This document shows, piece by piece, positions 42,687-52,108 of a stretch of DNA of 64,000 nt. This DNA comes from G963556115 sp963667375 (GTDB lineage Bacteria > Planctomycetota > SZUA-567), in NCBI GenBank assembly GCA_963667375.1, contig OY763323.1, forward strand, positions 2,976,001 through 3,040,000. Reading direction: 5' to 3'. Both the position numbers and the translations under genes were made by a program. Under the pieces are notes generated by a model. That model was not told the origin of the DNA. It saw only the letters and a program-made list of their open reading frames with translations, and ran no database searches. How positions within the stretch are numbered: position 1 is the first letter of the stretch; the number at the start of each line of letters is the position of its first letter.

Positions 42687-44054
42687 CTATAATTCCAGAC
42701 CTTCCTCATAATCAAGGAACTGACCAACAGTCCGGCAGAAATCTCGGGTATCACCAACAAGATACATACTGCCACAGACAACAACCAAACCGTCATTCCC
42801 GGAAATATGCAAAGCCAGGTCAACAGCACTTAGCGGATTATCTTTTACATCCTGAGTAAGATTAGGATATAACTCCAGAGCCAATTCTGCAAGCCTGCTT
42901 GGAGGAGTATGTCGATCACTATTATTGGATGTAAATACCACACTATCAAATAATGGCACGAGAATTCGCAGCATAGCCCTAGCATCTTTATCTTCATTAG
43001 CGCTAAACACCAGAATTTTAGGTGATATGGAAGCAAAATACTTATGAATGCACTCAGAAAGCGCCCAGATACTTGCAGGATTATGTGATGAATCAAGTAC
43101 GATCCAGGGTACAGAACTGACAATTTCCACCCTCCCTGGGATAACCAGATCAGCCCATGCTTCTTTCATAATTATTGGTTGTATAGGAGTCTCAAGAAAT
43201 TCTTCAACCATAGCTACCGCAGCAGCGGCATTGTCAAGCTGGTGATCCCCCAGAAGCGGCAATTCGATATCCTCATATACCGCACGCTTAGTTTTGATTC
43301 GAATCTTCTGAATCATGAAACTTGAAAAGTCATATTCGACACATTCAGCAGTAACATCTTCACCTACTTTAATCTTCACACAATTATTGCTCTCAATCAT
43401 CTCTTCGATGACTGTCATCGCTTTATCTTCCTGTCTTCCAACAACCACCGGCGTATTCCTGCGTATGATACAGGCTTTTTCGTAAGCTATTTTCTCAAGC
43501 GTATCACCTAGAAGTGCCGTGTGATCATAACTTATTGGTGTAATCGCGGACACAACAACTGGAAGCGAAGGGATATTAGTAGAATCAAGCCTGCCGCCAA
43601 GACCAACTTCAAGTACAGCTACGTCTACAGGAATACGTGAAAAAGCTAGAAAAGCAATTGCAGTAAGCATTTCAAAATAGGTAGGACGGTTTTCAGCAGG
43701 CATCAGTTGTGATGCTTTATAAGCCAGTTCAAAACAACTGACAAATTCTTCTTTATCAATATATTCATTATTAATCTGAATACGTTCCCTCAGTTCAACA
43801 ATATGAGGAGACGTAAACAAACCGCACTTTAGTCCTATTCTTTTCAGAATAGCGGCAGATAAATGCGCCGTAGACCCTTTACCTTTGGTCCCGGCAATAT
43901 GAAACGCCACAAAATTATTCTGAGGATTACCCAGAATATCGAGAAGCTTGATCATTCTCGACAAACCAAAATTCTCGCCATTAGCGAGATATTTACTCGC
44001 TCTTTCAAAATTTATGAAGGTTTCTAGGAGCCTCAATGACTCGGAGTAATCCAT
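42687..44054 (-). CDS. folC: Folylpolyglutamate synthase / dihydrofolate synthase
   Basis: 455 aa, normal length for FolC. The ATP-binding loop HIAGTKGKGSTAHLSA is followed by GLFTSPHIVELRERIQIN, the folate/omega-loop motif, and later VAVLEVGLGGRLDSTN and ITPISYDHTALLGDTLEKIA. It adds glutamate residues to folates and may make dihydrofolate from dihydropteroate. The Mur-ligase C-domain includes LDSSHNPAS (the DxxHNP motif) and LVVCGSMYLVGD. It is separated by about 150 bases from the Nif3-like gene. Confidence 0.95.
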   Translation of the reverse strand: MDYSESLRLLETFINFERASKYLANGENFGLSRMIKLLDILGNPQNNFVAFHIAGTKGKGSTAHLSAAILKRIGLKCGLFTSPHIVELRERIQINNEYIDKEEFVSCFELAYKASQLMPAENRPTYFEMLTAIAFLAFSRIPVDVAVLEVGLGGRLDSTNIPSLPVVVSAITPISYDHTALLGDTLEKIAYEKACIIRRNTPVVVGRQEDKAMTVIEEMIESNNCVKIKVGEDVTAECVEYDFSSFMIQKIRIKTKRAVYEDIELPLLGDHQLDNAAAAVAMVEEFLETPIQPIIMKEAWADLVIPGRVEIVSSVPWIVLDSSHNPASIWALSECIHKYFASISPKILVFSANEDKDARAMLRILVPLFDSVVFTSNNSDRHTPPSRLAELALELYPNLTQDVKDNPLSAVDLALHISGNDGLVVVCGSMYLVGDTRDFCRTVGQFLDYEEGLEL

Positions 44055-44206
44055 ATAACATCTGTCCTTTAAAGTAGTTCAATCAAAACGAATTAGCAGA
44101 TTATAATATATTATACAAATTGCGAACACTGATAAAAGCTAAATCTGCATACTACATGCCAAAATATATATACATACAATATGCAAATTATCAATAAAGA
44201 TTAATG

Positions 44207-45304
44207 TTATATTGATTTAAAATCAGGTGAGAACCTCGGTGCCAACTCTATAGAAACCCCGTCAATACCTGACTCCAGATTTTGTTTGAGTCTTAAAAGA
44301 GCTAATTCTTCACACGGACAATGGCCGAGAACAACTGCAGAAATACCATAAAACGCCAGGACTTCCGCATCATGATAGCCCAACTCGCCGCAGACAATAC
44401 ATTCGGCTCCACTCGCCACCAGTTTGCCGATATTAACTCCGCTGCCGCTCCAGACAGCAAGTCTGGCAACCGGTTTTTCACTGCAGTCCAGTATTTGTAC
44501 CGCCCTGCTTTGCACAGATTTCTTGTATTTACGGGCAATGCTTTCAACCGTCAACGCCCGAGATAAAATTCCTATCCGCCCCAAGCCGTAACACTGTGCT
44601 GCATTAATACCGGTAAAATCATAAGCAGGCTGCTCGTAAGGGTGCACCTCACCCAGAACTCGTTCAATTCCAGCCTTTAGCGAACTGGGCAAAACAACCT
44701 CAAGTCTCCACTCCTCAGCTTCATATAGCTCACCAATTTTCCCGGAAAACGGACTGGCATTCTCCTGTGGCTTGAAACAGCCAATTCCAAGAGTTTTATA
44801 CGCACAATCGGTATAATTACCTATCTCTCCCGCTCCCGCCTCACAGAGCGCATTCTTGAGTTCATCAAGATGCTCCTCATCTACATAAACCGTCAACTTC
44901 AGCAATTCATCATGAATCAGCGGATCGACAGGTACCACCTCAGAAAGGCCGATAAGATCAGCAAGAACATCATTAACGCCTCCAGGCACAATATCAAAAT
45001 TTGTATGAGCGTTAAAAAGAGCTATGTCATGCTTACAGATTTTATAAGCCAGGCTTCCACTAAAGGTATCCCGGCATAAATTTTTTAACGGATGATAAAA
45101 CCTGGGATGATGAGTAACGATCAGCGAATAATCATTATCAATGGCATAATCAATAGTTCTGCTGGTTGCATCAAGCGCCAGCAGAACCTTTGTAACTGTG
45201 TCATCAGGGCTTCCAGCCTGCAGTCCATTGACATCACCTGGACACGCCATCCAGGATGGAGCGATAAACTCCATTAAATTCATTATTTCACGGACTTTAA
45301 CCAT
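44207..45304 (-). CDS. Nif3-like dinuclear metal centre protein
   Basis: 365 aa. VLLALDATSRTIDYAIDNDYSLIVTHHPRFYHPLK carries the conserved metal-binding THH motif of the Nif3/YqfO (DUF34) family, and VVLGHCPCEEL near the end supplies the late His/Glu ligands. The middle insert (VYVDEEHLDELKNALCEAGAGEIGNYTDC) is the PII-like/CutA-like insertion found in long YqfO forms. It has been annotated elsewhere as type 2 GTP cyclohydrolase, but the biochemical role is uncertain. Confidence 0.9.
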   Translation of the reverse strand: MVKVREIMNLMEFIAPSWMACPGDVNGLQAGSPDDTVTKVLLALDATSRTIDYAIDNDYSLIVTHHPRFYHPLKNLCRDTFSGSLAYKICKHDIALFNAHTNFDIVPGGVNDVLADLIGLSEVVPVDPLIHDELLKLTVYVDEEHLDELKNALCEAGAGEIGNYTDCAYKTLGIGCFKPQENASPFSGKIGELYEAEEWRLEVVLPSSLKAGIERVLGEVHPYEQPAYDFTGINAAQCYGLGRIGILSRALTVESIARKYKKSVQSRAVQILDCSEKPVARLAVWSGSGVNIGKLVASGAECIVCGELGYHDAEVLAFYGISAVVLGHCPCEELALLRLKQNLESGIDGVSIELAPRFSPDFKSI

Positions 45305-45337
45305 GACAGCCTCCAGTAAATCCCCGCAAGCAGTATT

Positions 45338-45913
45338 TTATTCGACCAATAATTTGATTATTTTCTCCGGTACTCCAAACGACTCCATCTCAACTCGTGA
45401 ATTCAGATCGCTGATTGAATGCGGGAAGACAACCCATTCATCACCCTTATACTCCCGGACAAAAAAATCTGGTTTGATATCAACCATACAATTTTCGGGC
45501 TTATAATAAAGTGTAGCGATAGTTATCAGCTCAACTTGTGGAAAATTCAGGTGCAACGCGGCTATTGTTGCTTCTATAGTCTTGCCTCTATCGAAAATAT
45601 CATCAACAAGCAGCACTCTTGTCCCGTCACGAAGCTCATCTCTTACCTCTTCCAGAGACCCGATTATCACCTCTCCAGCACTACCGATATTATCGTAACT
45701 TCTGGTACGTAAAGTGGCAAAACCTATAGGTGTATCCCAGAATTTTAAAAGAAATTCCTGTACATAAAACGCTATTGGCGCTCCACCCCTGGTAATACCG
45801 ATAACCAGATCATATGGCTTATCCATTGTGGTACATATATTATAACCCATATTCCAACAATCAAGACGTTCCTGACTAGGTTCAATAAAGACCTTATTTA
45901 CTTCAGCACTCAT
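45338..45913 (-). CDS. Purine-type phosphoribosyltransferase
   Basis: 191 aa. VLLVDDIFDRGKTIEAT is the PRPP-binding signature of phosphoribosyltransferases. An N-terminal YDLVIGITRGGAPIAFYV supplies the early substrate loop. The size and the C-terminal EWVVFPHS fit hypoxanthine/xanthine-type enzymes, but the purine specificity cannot be read safely. The start is taken at ATG 45913 with GGGAAGAGAGA upstream; an ATG six codons earlier has no RBS. Confidence 0.85.
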   Translation of the reverse strand: MSAEVNKVFIEPSQERLDCWNMGYNICTTMDKPYDLVIGITRGGAPIAFYVQEFLLKFWDTPIGFATLRTRSYDNIGSAGEVIIGSLEEVRDELRDGTRVLLVDDIFDRGKTIEATIAALHLNFPQVELITIATLYYKPENCMVDIKPDFFVREYKGDEWVVFPHSISDLNSRVEMESFGVPEKIIKLLVE

Positions 45914-45929
45914 TCTCTCTTCCCACATC

Positions 45930-45957
45930 AAAAAAGGGGCGTAAGATTACGCCCCCA
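45930..45957 (-). terminator. Intrinsic terminator after ferritin gene
   Basis: GGGGCGT and ACGCCCC form a strong stem around AAGATT, and a run of T follows on the minus strand (45930-45935). Confidence 0.8.
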
Positions 45958-45976
45958 AACAGACCAATAAATATAG

Positions 45977-46513
45977 TTAAACCCCAAGATCAATCTTGCC
46001 GGTCAGAGGAGTCGGCAAAACGAAAGTCCTGGCACCCAGTTCATTATCAAGCATGAAGATACCACCACCACCGCTCTTTTCGATAAGCTGTAGTTTCCCG
46101 ATAATAGTAGAAAAGTTTGCCTCTTCCTCTAACTGTTCATCTACAAACCAGTTAAGAAAACTGGTAACAGCATGGTTCTTCTCTTCAACCGCAATATCCA
46201 TCAGATTATTAATACATGACGTTACCAGCTTTTCATGTGTCAAGCCCTGTTTGAAGACATCCAGAGGACTTTCAAAATCTGAAGGGGGCTGATCTATGGC
46301 CGGAAGTTTTACTTTAACTCCGGCATCTAAAATAAAGTTATACATAATCATAGCATGGGACAACTCTTCCTGAGCCTGTATCTGCATCCACTTTGCAATA
46401 CCTTCCAGGCTAGTGTCCTGGAGCCATGCGGACATTGACATATAAAAATAACCTGAATAAAACTCTCTTCCAATCTGAGCATTGAACTCAGCCGCTAACT
46501 TGTCACTCAACAT
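45977..46513 (-). CDS. ftnA: Non-haem ferritin
   Basis: 178 aa, typical size. The four-helix bundle contains the ferroxidase ligands in EFYSGYFYMSM and QAQEELSHAMIMYNFI (Glu/Glu/His), and later EEKNHAVTSFLNWFVDEQLEEE. It stores iron as a 24-mer. Upstream, TAATCA-AA-TGATTA (about 46573-46586) lies between the predicted promoter and the gene and could be an iron-regulator site, although it is not a full Fur box. Confidence 0.95.
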   Translation of the reverse strand: MLSDKLAAEFNAQIGREFYSGYFYMSMSAWLQDTSLEGIAKWMQIQAQEELSHAMIMYNFILDAGVKVKLPAIDQPPSDFESPLDVFKQGLTHEKLVTSCINNLMDIAVEEKNHAVTSFLNWFVDEQLEEEANFSTIIGKLQLIEKSGGGGIFMLDNELGARTFVLPTPLTGKIDLGV

Positions 46514-46595
46514 AATGCTCTCCTTTTTATTAAATATATCATATTTAAATTATATAGAATAGCTTAAAACGATAATCAAATGATTACCTTTTACT

Positions 46596-46623
46596 ATTAT
46601 AGCTGAAATTGTTTTGTTGTCAT
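46596..46623 (-). promoter_or_regulatory. Predicted ferritin promoter
   Basis: On the minus strand ATGACA (46623-46618), 16 bases, then TATAAT (46601-46596), about 80 bases upstream of the ferritin start. Confidence 0.5.
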
Positions 46624-46663
46624 CTGCTAAAATACATCTTTTTAAAAATAAGTAATATAGCGT

Positions 46664-46693
46664 TTGCAAATTAATAACAAGATAATATATAAT
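46664..46693 (+). promoter_or_regulatory. Predicted promoter of the tautomerase / MBL pair
   Basis: TTGCAA (46664-46669), an 18-base spacer and TATAAT (46688-46693), 34 bases before the tautomerase ATG, with AAAGGAG as RBS. Confidence 0.6.
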
Positions 46694-46727
46694 ATAAAAT
46701 TATATAAATCGTAAAAAGGAGAAATTC

Positions 46728-47075
46728 ATGCCATTTATCAAGATAATGTTATCAGATACCGCCAATATTGACAAACAGCAAATCATGAAGGAAATTAGTA
46801 GAATTGCCGGGGAAGAAACAGGTAAAGGCGAAACTAAAATTATGGTAGCGATTACTGATGCCGATTTTCTTATGCGCGGCGAAGCTGCGGACTGCGCATT
46901 TATTGACGTTCGCGGAATAGGTAAGATCGAACGTGAAATAAATGATAAAATCAGTTCTAAAGCCGCCGCGGTTATAACCGCACTAACTAAAATTCCAGCA
47001 GATAATATCTATTTAAACTTTACAGATTTTTCCCGGGATAACTGGGGCAATAGAAATGGTGTATCCTCAAAATGA
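46728..47075 (+). CDS. MIF / tautomerase-superfamily protein
   Basis: 115 aa beginning Met-Pro, so the catalytic N-terminal proline is exposed after Met removal. The C-terminus NIYLNFTDFSRDNWGNRNG matches the MIF-like end (YxNFxD...NWGxN). Members of the superfamily tautomerise keto-enol substrates such as phenylpyruvate; the substrate here is unknown. The gene overlaps the downstream metallo-beta-lactamase gene by four bases (ATGA), which suggests a shared pathway. Confidence 0.8.
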   Translation: MPFIKIMLSDTANIDKQQIMKEISRIAGEETGKGETKIMVAITDADFLMRGEAADCAFIDVRGIGKIEREINDKISSKAAAVITALTKIPADNIYLNFTDFSRDNWGNRNGVSSK

Positions 47076-47968
47076 GCGAAAAAGAAACGGAATTTTTTAA
47101 TGACGATGACACTAATGATGACATCGAAGATTTTGAATTAAGACTGGTGCTCCTCATTGAAAATACTTCCTGTGATGAACACATAGTACCCGAACACGGT
47201 CTGTCCATTTACATTGAATTCAATGGACAGAAAGGTTTATATGACACTGGTCAGACGACACAGATATTAGAAAACGCCGAAGAAATGTTTGTTGATATTG
47301 ATGATCTGGACTGGATCGCTCTAAGTCATGGACACTATGATCACACCGGCGGACTTAAATGCATACTCAGCAAAAATCCAGGCAATATTCCGGTTTTTGC
47401 CGGCAGTGGTGTTTTCGAGCCCAAATTTGCTCTTCGTGAAAACAATGAATACGAAAATATTGGTCTTCCATACACCAGAGAGGATATTTCAGGACTGGCC
47501 GCGAGTATTACCGAAATAAATGAAAAAACGGAGATTGCTCCTGATGTGTTTCTTATCGGACCGGCACCCCTGCTTGAAACTTTTGAAGCTCCTTCACAAT
47601 ATATGTTCACCAAAGATCAATCCGGGAATTATATCAATGACCTGATGCCTGATGAACGAACACTGGTAATCCGGACTTCACAAGGCATCGTTATTATTAC
47701 CGGTTGTGCTCATCGCGGCTCTGTAAATATAACCAAGGATGCCATGCGGCAATTTCCCGATGATGAGGTACTTATGGTCCTCGGAGGATTCCATCTGGGA
47801 AAGACCAATGATAGCGCGGTAAAAGAGCGAATTGGTGCTTTTGCCGAGCTAAATATCGGCGGTATCGGACTTTGTCACTGCACAGGAGCAAAAGCCTGCA
47901 GGTTATTCAAAGACGAACTTGGAGACAGATGCTTTATTGCACCGGCAGGTAGTGAAATCATAATCTGA
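47072..47968 (+). CDS. Metallo-beta-lactamase-fold hydrolase (COG1237-type)
   Basis: 298 aa. The metal motif SHGHYDHTGGL (HxHxDH) is followed by a C-terminal ITGCAHRGSVN and LGGFHLGK, giving the other His ligands. This layout is like the MBL proteins annotated as 7,8-dihydropterin-6-yl-methyl-aminobenzene phosphate synthase-like. The N-terminal 25 residues are very acidic. The true reaction is unknown. It is translationally coupled to the tautomerase gene. Confidence 0.85.
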   Translation: MSEKETEFFNDDDTNDDIEDFELRLVLLIENTSCDEHIVPEHGLSIYIEFNGQKGLYDTGQTTQILENAEEMFVDIDDLDWIALSHGHYDHTGGLKCILSKNPGNIPVFAGSGVFEPKFALRENNEYENIGLPYTREDISGLAASITEINEKTEIAPDVFLIGPAPLLETFEAPSQYMFTKDQSGNYINDLMPDERTLVIRTSQGIVIITGCAHRGSVNITKDAMRQFPDDEVLMVLGGFHLGKTNDSAVKERIGAFAELNIGGIGLCHCTGAKACRLFKDELGDRCFIAPAGSEIII

Positions 47969-48033
47969 CTTTCATCATACAACTTGATACGCAAAACTTA
48001 ATAGAGTCGCAAGTGATATCAAATATTTATAAT

Positions 48034-48069
48034 TTTAAAGCCTTACTCATTATTGAGTAAGGCTTTAAA
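48034..48069. terminator. Bidirectional stem-loop between convergent genes
   Basis: TTTAAAGCCTTACTCA and its complement surround a TTAT loop (48034-48069). It lies between the plus-strand MBL gene and the minus-strand small gene, as expected for a shared terminator. Confidence 0.72.
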
Positions 48070-48078
48070 TATTAGCTA

Positions 48079-48219
48079 TCAGTGCTTTCGCACCTTTGTT
48101 TTCAAATATTTCTTACAGACAATCTCTACCTCGTCAAGATCATATTCTCGTAATCTTTGAATTATCTGCCGCATAAGCAAACTATTCTGCGACTGTCTAC
48201 GCGATTTTGTTTTAGCCAT
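48079..48219 (-). CDS. Small basic protein downstream of RecJ (46 aa)
   Basis: Read on the reverse strand from ATG 48219 to TGA 48081-48079. The sequence MAKTKSRRQSQNSLLMRQII is followed by a helical, charged stretch ending KYLKTKVRKH. It is strongly basic, with a helix of the type found in small DNA- or RNA-binding proteins. AAGGG lies upstream, somewhat far from the ATG. It is 66 bases behind recJ and ends just before the terminator, so co-transcription is likely. No family recognised. Confidence 0.5.
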   Translation of the reverse strand: MAKTKSRRQSQNSLLMRQIIQRLREYDLDEVEIVCKKYLKTKVRKH

Positions 48220-48285
48220 AACAAGTCGAACCCTTACTTACAGTTTAGCTCAAATAGTATCACATACCAGTTAATGTGTAAAGAG

Positions 48286-50052
48286 TTATTTTGCAGGTTG
48301 CATATCAATTATCCGAAATTCAAGTCGTGGAGGATCATAGAAGTCGTTGAAATTAAGAGAGAAAACAATATCCCATTTTCTTATTCCTCTGTCAATCATT
48401 TCCAAAGGTTTTATATTATTAAAGACAACAGCACGATACGCAGTACGGTTTTTTGCAGCATTAAAAGTAAAATGTTTATTCTCACGTCCCATAAGCCGTG
48501 GACTTCCTGAAACCCTGATGCCACGGCATAGAAATACCGGCTGCGGATTGCCTTCACCAAAAGGTGCCAGCATTTTAAGCTCATGAAGCAGGGAATCATT
48601 GACATCGGTGAGATCAACTTCACAATCGATATCTAAAGTATATTCTATCTTATTCTTTTCAATCTGACGTCGGCACTGCTGATCCAATTCCTGTTTAAAA
48701 GCAGAAATCTCACTCTTATCAATTGCGAAACCAGCTGCCTGTTCATGGCCACCAAAGGTAAGCAGACGTTCACGGGAATAACTTATCGCTTTATAAAGAT
48801 TCAGTCCGGGTACGCCTCGGGCTGAGCCTTTGCCCTTCCCTTCACTATTAAAAGATATAACAGCTACAGGAAGATTATAATCATCCGACAACCTACCGGC
48901 AACAATTCCTATCACCCCTTCATGCCACTCATCAGCACAGACAACGAGAACGGAGTCCCTCTCGACATTATATTCGCGTTCAACAATATCCCGCGCATGT
49001 TTCAGAGTCTCCTGACACAGAGCCTGACGCTCTTTATTCTTATTATCGAGAATAACTGCGAGCTTTTCAGCCTCTTCATCTGATTTAGCTACCAGCAGAT
49101 TTAATGCCAGATCAGCGGCACCGAGCCTGCCTGCAGCATTTAGTCGAGGTGCAATTGCAAAACCGATATCTCTACTAGTCGCCTTTGACGGATCCACACG
49201 CGAAACATGGAGCAACGCCCGCACTCCAGGAAAAGAGCTGCCAATACGGTTGAGACCAAATGAGACCATAACTCTATTCTCACCTGTCATTGGCGCAACA
49301 TCTGCAATTGTGCCTATCGTCACAAAAGGAAGCACCGATAAAAGGGCTTCCTGCAATGTTTTACCAACCTTCTCATTGCCGATATATTCTTCACAAACGG
49401 CCCAAGCCAGCTTGAAAGCAACACCGGCACCGGTCAAATCTCTAAAAGGATAACTGGCATCATCCCTTTTGGGATTTATAACCGCCAAGGCATTTGGTAG
49501 ATCCTGCCCGCCAGGTTCATGGTGATCGGATACAATTACCTCGATCCCAAGTGAATTGAGCTTATCAATATTCTCATTTTCACTTGTTCCACAGTCTACA
49601 GTAACGACAAGCGTAGTGCCAGTGCTCTTCGCATGTTCAATAAATGTTTCGGAGATTCCATACCCCTCTTCCATTCTGCTTGGCAGGTAATGTGTAACAT
49701 TTGCACCTAATTCTGAAAAAACAGTAATAAGCACAGCCGTTGCAGTGACACCATCGGCATCATAGTCACCAAATACAATTATTTTCTCTTTACTGCGTAT
49801 CGCTGCTACTATACGTTTTGTCGCAATTGCCATGTCACGCATTTTAAAAGGAGACAATAATGTAGAAAGCACAGGATTAATAAAATTCCTGGCTAGCTGC
49901 AGATCATTGCCAACTCTCCGCGCCAAAACTCTAGCTGTAACAATAGAAATATTCAAATTTTCCGCAAGTAGTTGTGCATCTGTATTGTTGCATGAGCGCA
50001 CAACCCATTTAGGTTTAGCGGTTTGACATTCGTTATCTTGTCCTGATATCAT
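48286..50052 (-). CDS. recJ: Single-stranded-DNA exonuclease RecJ
   Basis: 588 aa, slightly shorter than E. coli RecJ but normal. Phosphoesterase motifs: VFGDYDADGVTATAVL, VTVDCGTSE, VSDHHEPGG (DHH) and a DHHA1-type end with SFNSEGKGKGSARG and FGGHEQAAGF. It degrades single-stranded DNA 5' to 3' in recombination and mismatch repair. The OB-type C-terminal domain is present. The gene is followed by the small basic gene 48079-48219. Confidence 0.95.
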   Translation of the reverse strand: MISGQDNECQTAKPKWVVRSCNNTDAQLLAENLNISIVTARVLARRVGNDLQLARNFINPVLSTLLSPFKMRDMAIATKRIVAAIRSKEKIIVFGDYDADGVTATAVLITVFSELGANVTHYLPSRMEEGYGISETFIEHAKSTGTTLVVTVDCGTSENENIDKLNSLGIEVIVSDHHEPGGQDLPNALAVINPKRDDASYPFRDLTGAGVAFKLAWAVCEEYIGNEKVGKTLQEALLSVLPFVTIGTIADVAPMTGENRVMVSFGLNRIGSSFPGVRALLHVSRVDPSKATSRDIGFAIAPRLNAAGRLGAADLALNLLVAKSDEEAEKLAVILDNKNKERQALCQETLKHARDIVEREYNVERDSVLVVCADEWHEGVIGIVAGRLSDDYNLPVAVISFNSEGKGKGSARGVPGLNLYKAISYSRERLLTFGGHEQAAGFAIDKSEISAFKQELDQQCRRQIEKNKIEYTLDIDCEVDLTDVNDSLLHELKMLAPFGEGNPQPVFLCRGIRVSGSPRLMGRENKHFTFNAAKNRTAYRAVVFNNIKPLEMIDRGIRKWDIVFSLNFNDFYDPPRLEFRIIDMQPAK

Positions 50053-50462
50053 TAATTAGCAACCATTAAAAAATAAATAATGAAAAGATTATACAGAATT
50101 ATAAGCAGACTGCAAGTATCTATTCCCATTATTACAGTCTTAACCCATCCATAACACTAACCTTAGAATAACACAATTTTTGTACTGTAGATTATGTTCT
50201 ATACATATATTGAGTTCACACACTGTATTTTCCCGAGTATTTTGCTACTACAATAACTGACTGCAACCCTCTTTATTTATATCGCGGCCATAATTTTATT
50301 AAATTTACCAAATAAAATTTTTTTAAATTTTTACAAAACATTTCTACATATTAGTAACAAACAACCGCAGTTTGCTTAAAACAAAATATAATCCCAACAA
50401 TCTATCAAATATTTCTTGTTTGTGAATGCTAATCAACAGTAATTAAATTAAACATAAGCAAA
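50053..50462. other. Long AT-rich spacer upstream of recJ
   Basis: About 410 bases with no supported gene. Several AT-rich tracts are present (for example around 50290-50340). It should hold the recJ promoter near 50,060-50,150, but no box could be placed confidently. Confidence 0.4.
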
Positions 50463-50503
50463 TAAAGGATACTATCATCAGAAAATGACAGTATCCTTTA
50501 TTT
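50463..50503 (-). terminator. Terminator after rhaB
   Basis: AAAGGATACT and AGTATCCTTT, with matching inner bases (TCAT/ATGA), form a long stem, followed on the minus strand by TTTATTTG. It ends the rhaA-rhaD-rhaB transcript. Confidence 0.75.
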
Positions 50504-50523
50504 ATTCTCGTTGTTTTAGCGAT

Positions 50524-52011
50524 TTACTGCGAAAATTTGATAAATTTCGCGACATATTCATCCATATTGGTTAATAAAGCGGGCATTATCCGTGTTTTTT
50601 CAATTGAAATATCGTTTTTAGCACAATAAGGGTCAGAATTTTCAAGTGCCGCTTTAGCAATAATCCCGGCACCTATTGCTGTTGCCTCTTTAAGATTTGT
50701 CGTGTAAATTTCTGCACCGGGGTATAAATCAGCCAACAGCTGACAGTAGGCAAAGTTATTCCTGAATCCGCCTTCAATATAAAGCTGAGTTGTAGCATTA
50801 GAATTTGCATAATCAATTGCTATTTTACTCTGCGCTGCCAATGAACAGTTCAGCGCAGCAAACGCAAGTTCATAATCAGCAAAAATCTTCTTTGCTACCT
50901 CCTTATCCTGAACCGCAGCCAGCGGATAAACTTCACCTTTATAATGCACTGCCGGTCTGGACTCAGGGAGTATTCCAACCCCGACTTCAACCGAAGGAAT
51001 AAAGAAATAATCATTATCAGATAATACCTTCTGGTAAACCTCTTGGTTAAAATCCGGCATCCCTTTCCTTCTATGAACTCCTTCAATAATACTGCTATAC
51101 ACCTCATACTCTTTACCACCCATAAATACAGCCGTTTTTACAGGTTCGGAAAAAGCATCAAAATTATAGAAAATTGTCTTACCGAGTTCATTGTCAAGCA
51201 AGGCGGTTGTTTTACTCCGATGCATAAGTACACACCAAGTACCAGTAGAATTCAAAGTGAAATCCTGCGCACTGGTTATAATATATGGCAACAGACTTGA
51301 ATTCGAATCGTGTATTCCGGCGGTAACGATACAATCCGGACTTATACCTGTCCTTTTTGACACCTCCTCGGTTATACATCCGACATTAGTCCATGGTGAA
51401 ACAATTCTTTCTGGTAACAATTCCACAATCCCAAGTTCGGTGGCTACACGTGAATATCCCTTGGTAATGGCATCATACAAATATGTATGACATCCGAGAT
51501 ATGTTGGTTCGGTTACCGCTTGCCCGGTTAATCGATGAACAAAAAACTGTGGATAGAATAAGATCTTCGCCACATTTTCAAACTCTGACGGATATTCTCG
51601 CTGCAGAAAATAAATTAGTTTAGCACAGTTGATCATACTCCCGATCGGAGCAGTCAATGTTTCACGCTGCAGTTTTTCACGTGACCCGAAGCGTGAATAA
51701 AAATCATTGTCAAAACTGTCTCCGCCATCATTGGTGTATGCCAGTGGCGGTAATGCTAGGTTACCGGCATTATCCAGACATACCAGACTGGCTCCCTGAG
51801 TGGTTACAGCGATAGCATTTATTTCGTATGTGCCGGAATACTCTGCGAGACATTCTAAAAACCAGTCAAATATTGCCTCAGGCTGCTCGAGCCGTTTACT
51901 ACTCACCTCATACTCACTCAAACAGGTCTTCTTCTGGGCCACAATTTGCAGTGAAGAATCAAAAATTATAGTTTTCTTATTGGTCTTGCCGATATCGAGT
52001 ACCGCTATCAT
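50524..52011 (-). CDS. rhaB: FGGY-family kinase, probable rhamnulokinase
   Basis: 495 aa of the FGGY carbohydrate-kinase fold: N-terminal phosphate loop LDIGKTNKKTIIFD, the segment AVTTQGASLVCLD, TAGIHDSNSSLLPYI and C-terminal YIEGGFRNNFAYCQLLAD, which forms the adenosine loop. The family also includes fuculokinases and xylulokinases, so the sequence alone does not fix the sugar. The position downstream of rhamnose isomerase and rhamnulose-1-phosphate aldolase makes L-rhamnulose kinase the best call. Confidence 0.82.
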   Translation of the reverse strand: MIAVLDIGKTNKKTIIFDSSLQIVAQKKTCLSEYEVSSKRLEQPEAIFDWFLECLAEYSGTYEINAIAVTTQGASLVCLDNAGNLALPPLAYTNDGGDSFDNDFYSRFGSREKLQRETLTAPIGSMINCAKLIYFLQREYPSEFENVAKILFYPQFFVHRLTGQAVTEPTYLGCHTYLYDAITKGYSRVATELGIVELLPERIVSPWTNVGCITEEVSKRTGISPDCIVTAGIHDSNSSLLPYIITSAQDFTLNSTGTWCVLMHRSKTTALLDNELGKTIFYNFDAFSEPVKTAVFMGGKEYEVYSSIIEGVHRRKGMPDFNQEVYQKVLSDNDYFFIPSVEVGVGILPESRPAVHYKGEVYPLAAVQDKEVAKKIFADYELAFAALNCSLAAQSKIAIDYANSNATTQLYIEGGFRNNFAYCQLLADLYPGAEIYTTNLKEATAIGAGIIAKAALENSDPYCAKNDISIEKTRIMPALLTNMDEYVAKFIKFSQ

Positions 52012-52108
52012 CAGGTCACCTCACACTCTGAAAAAATTGCTGACGAAACTACATCCAGAATCAGAAGATTCAGAAATAACAACACAACAGCAAAGTCAAA
52101 CCGGATAC

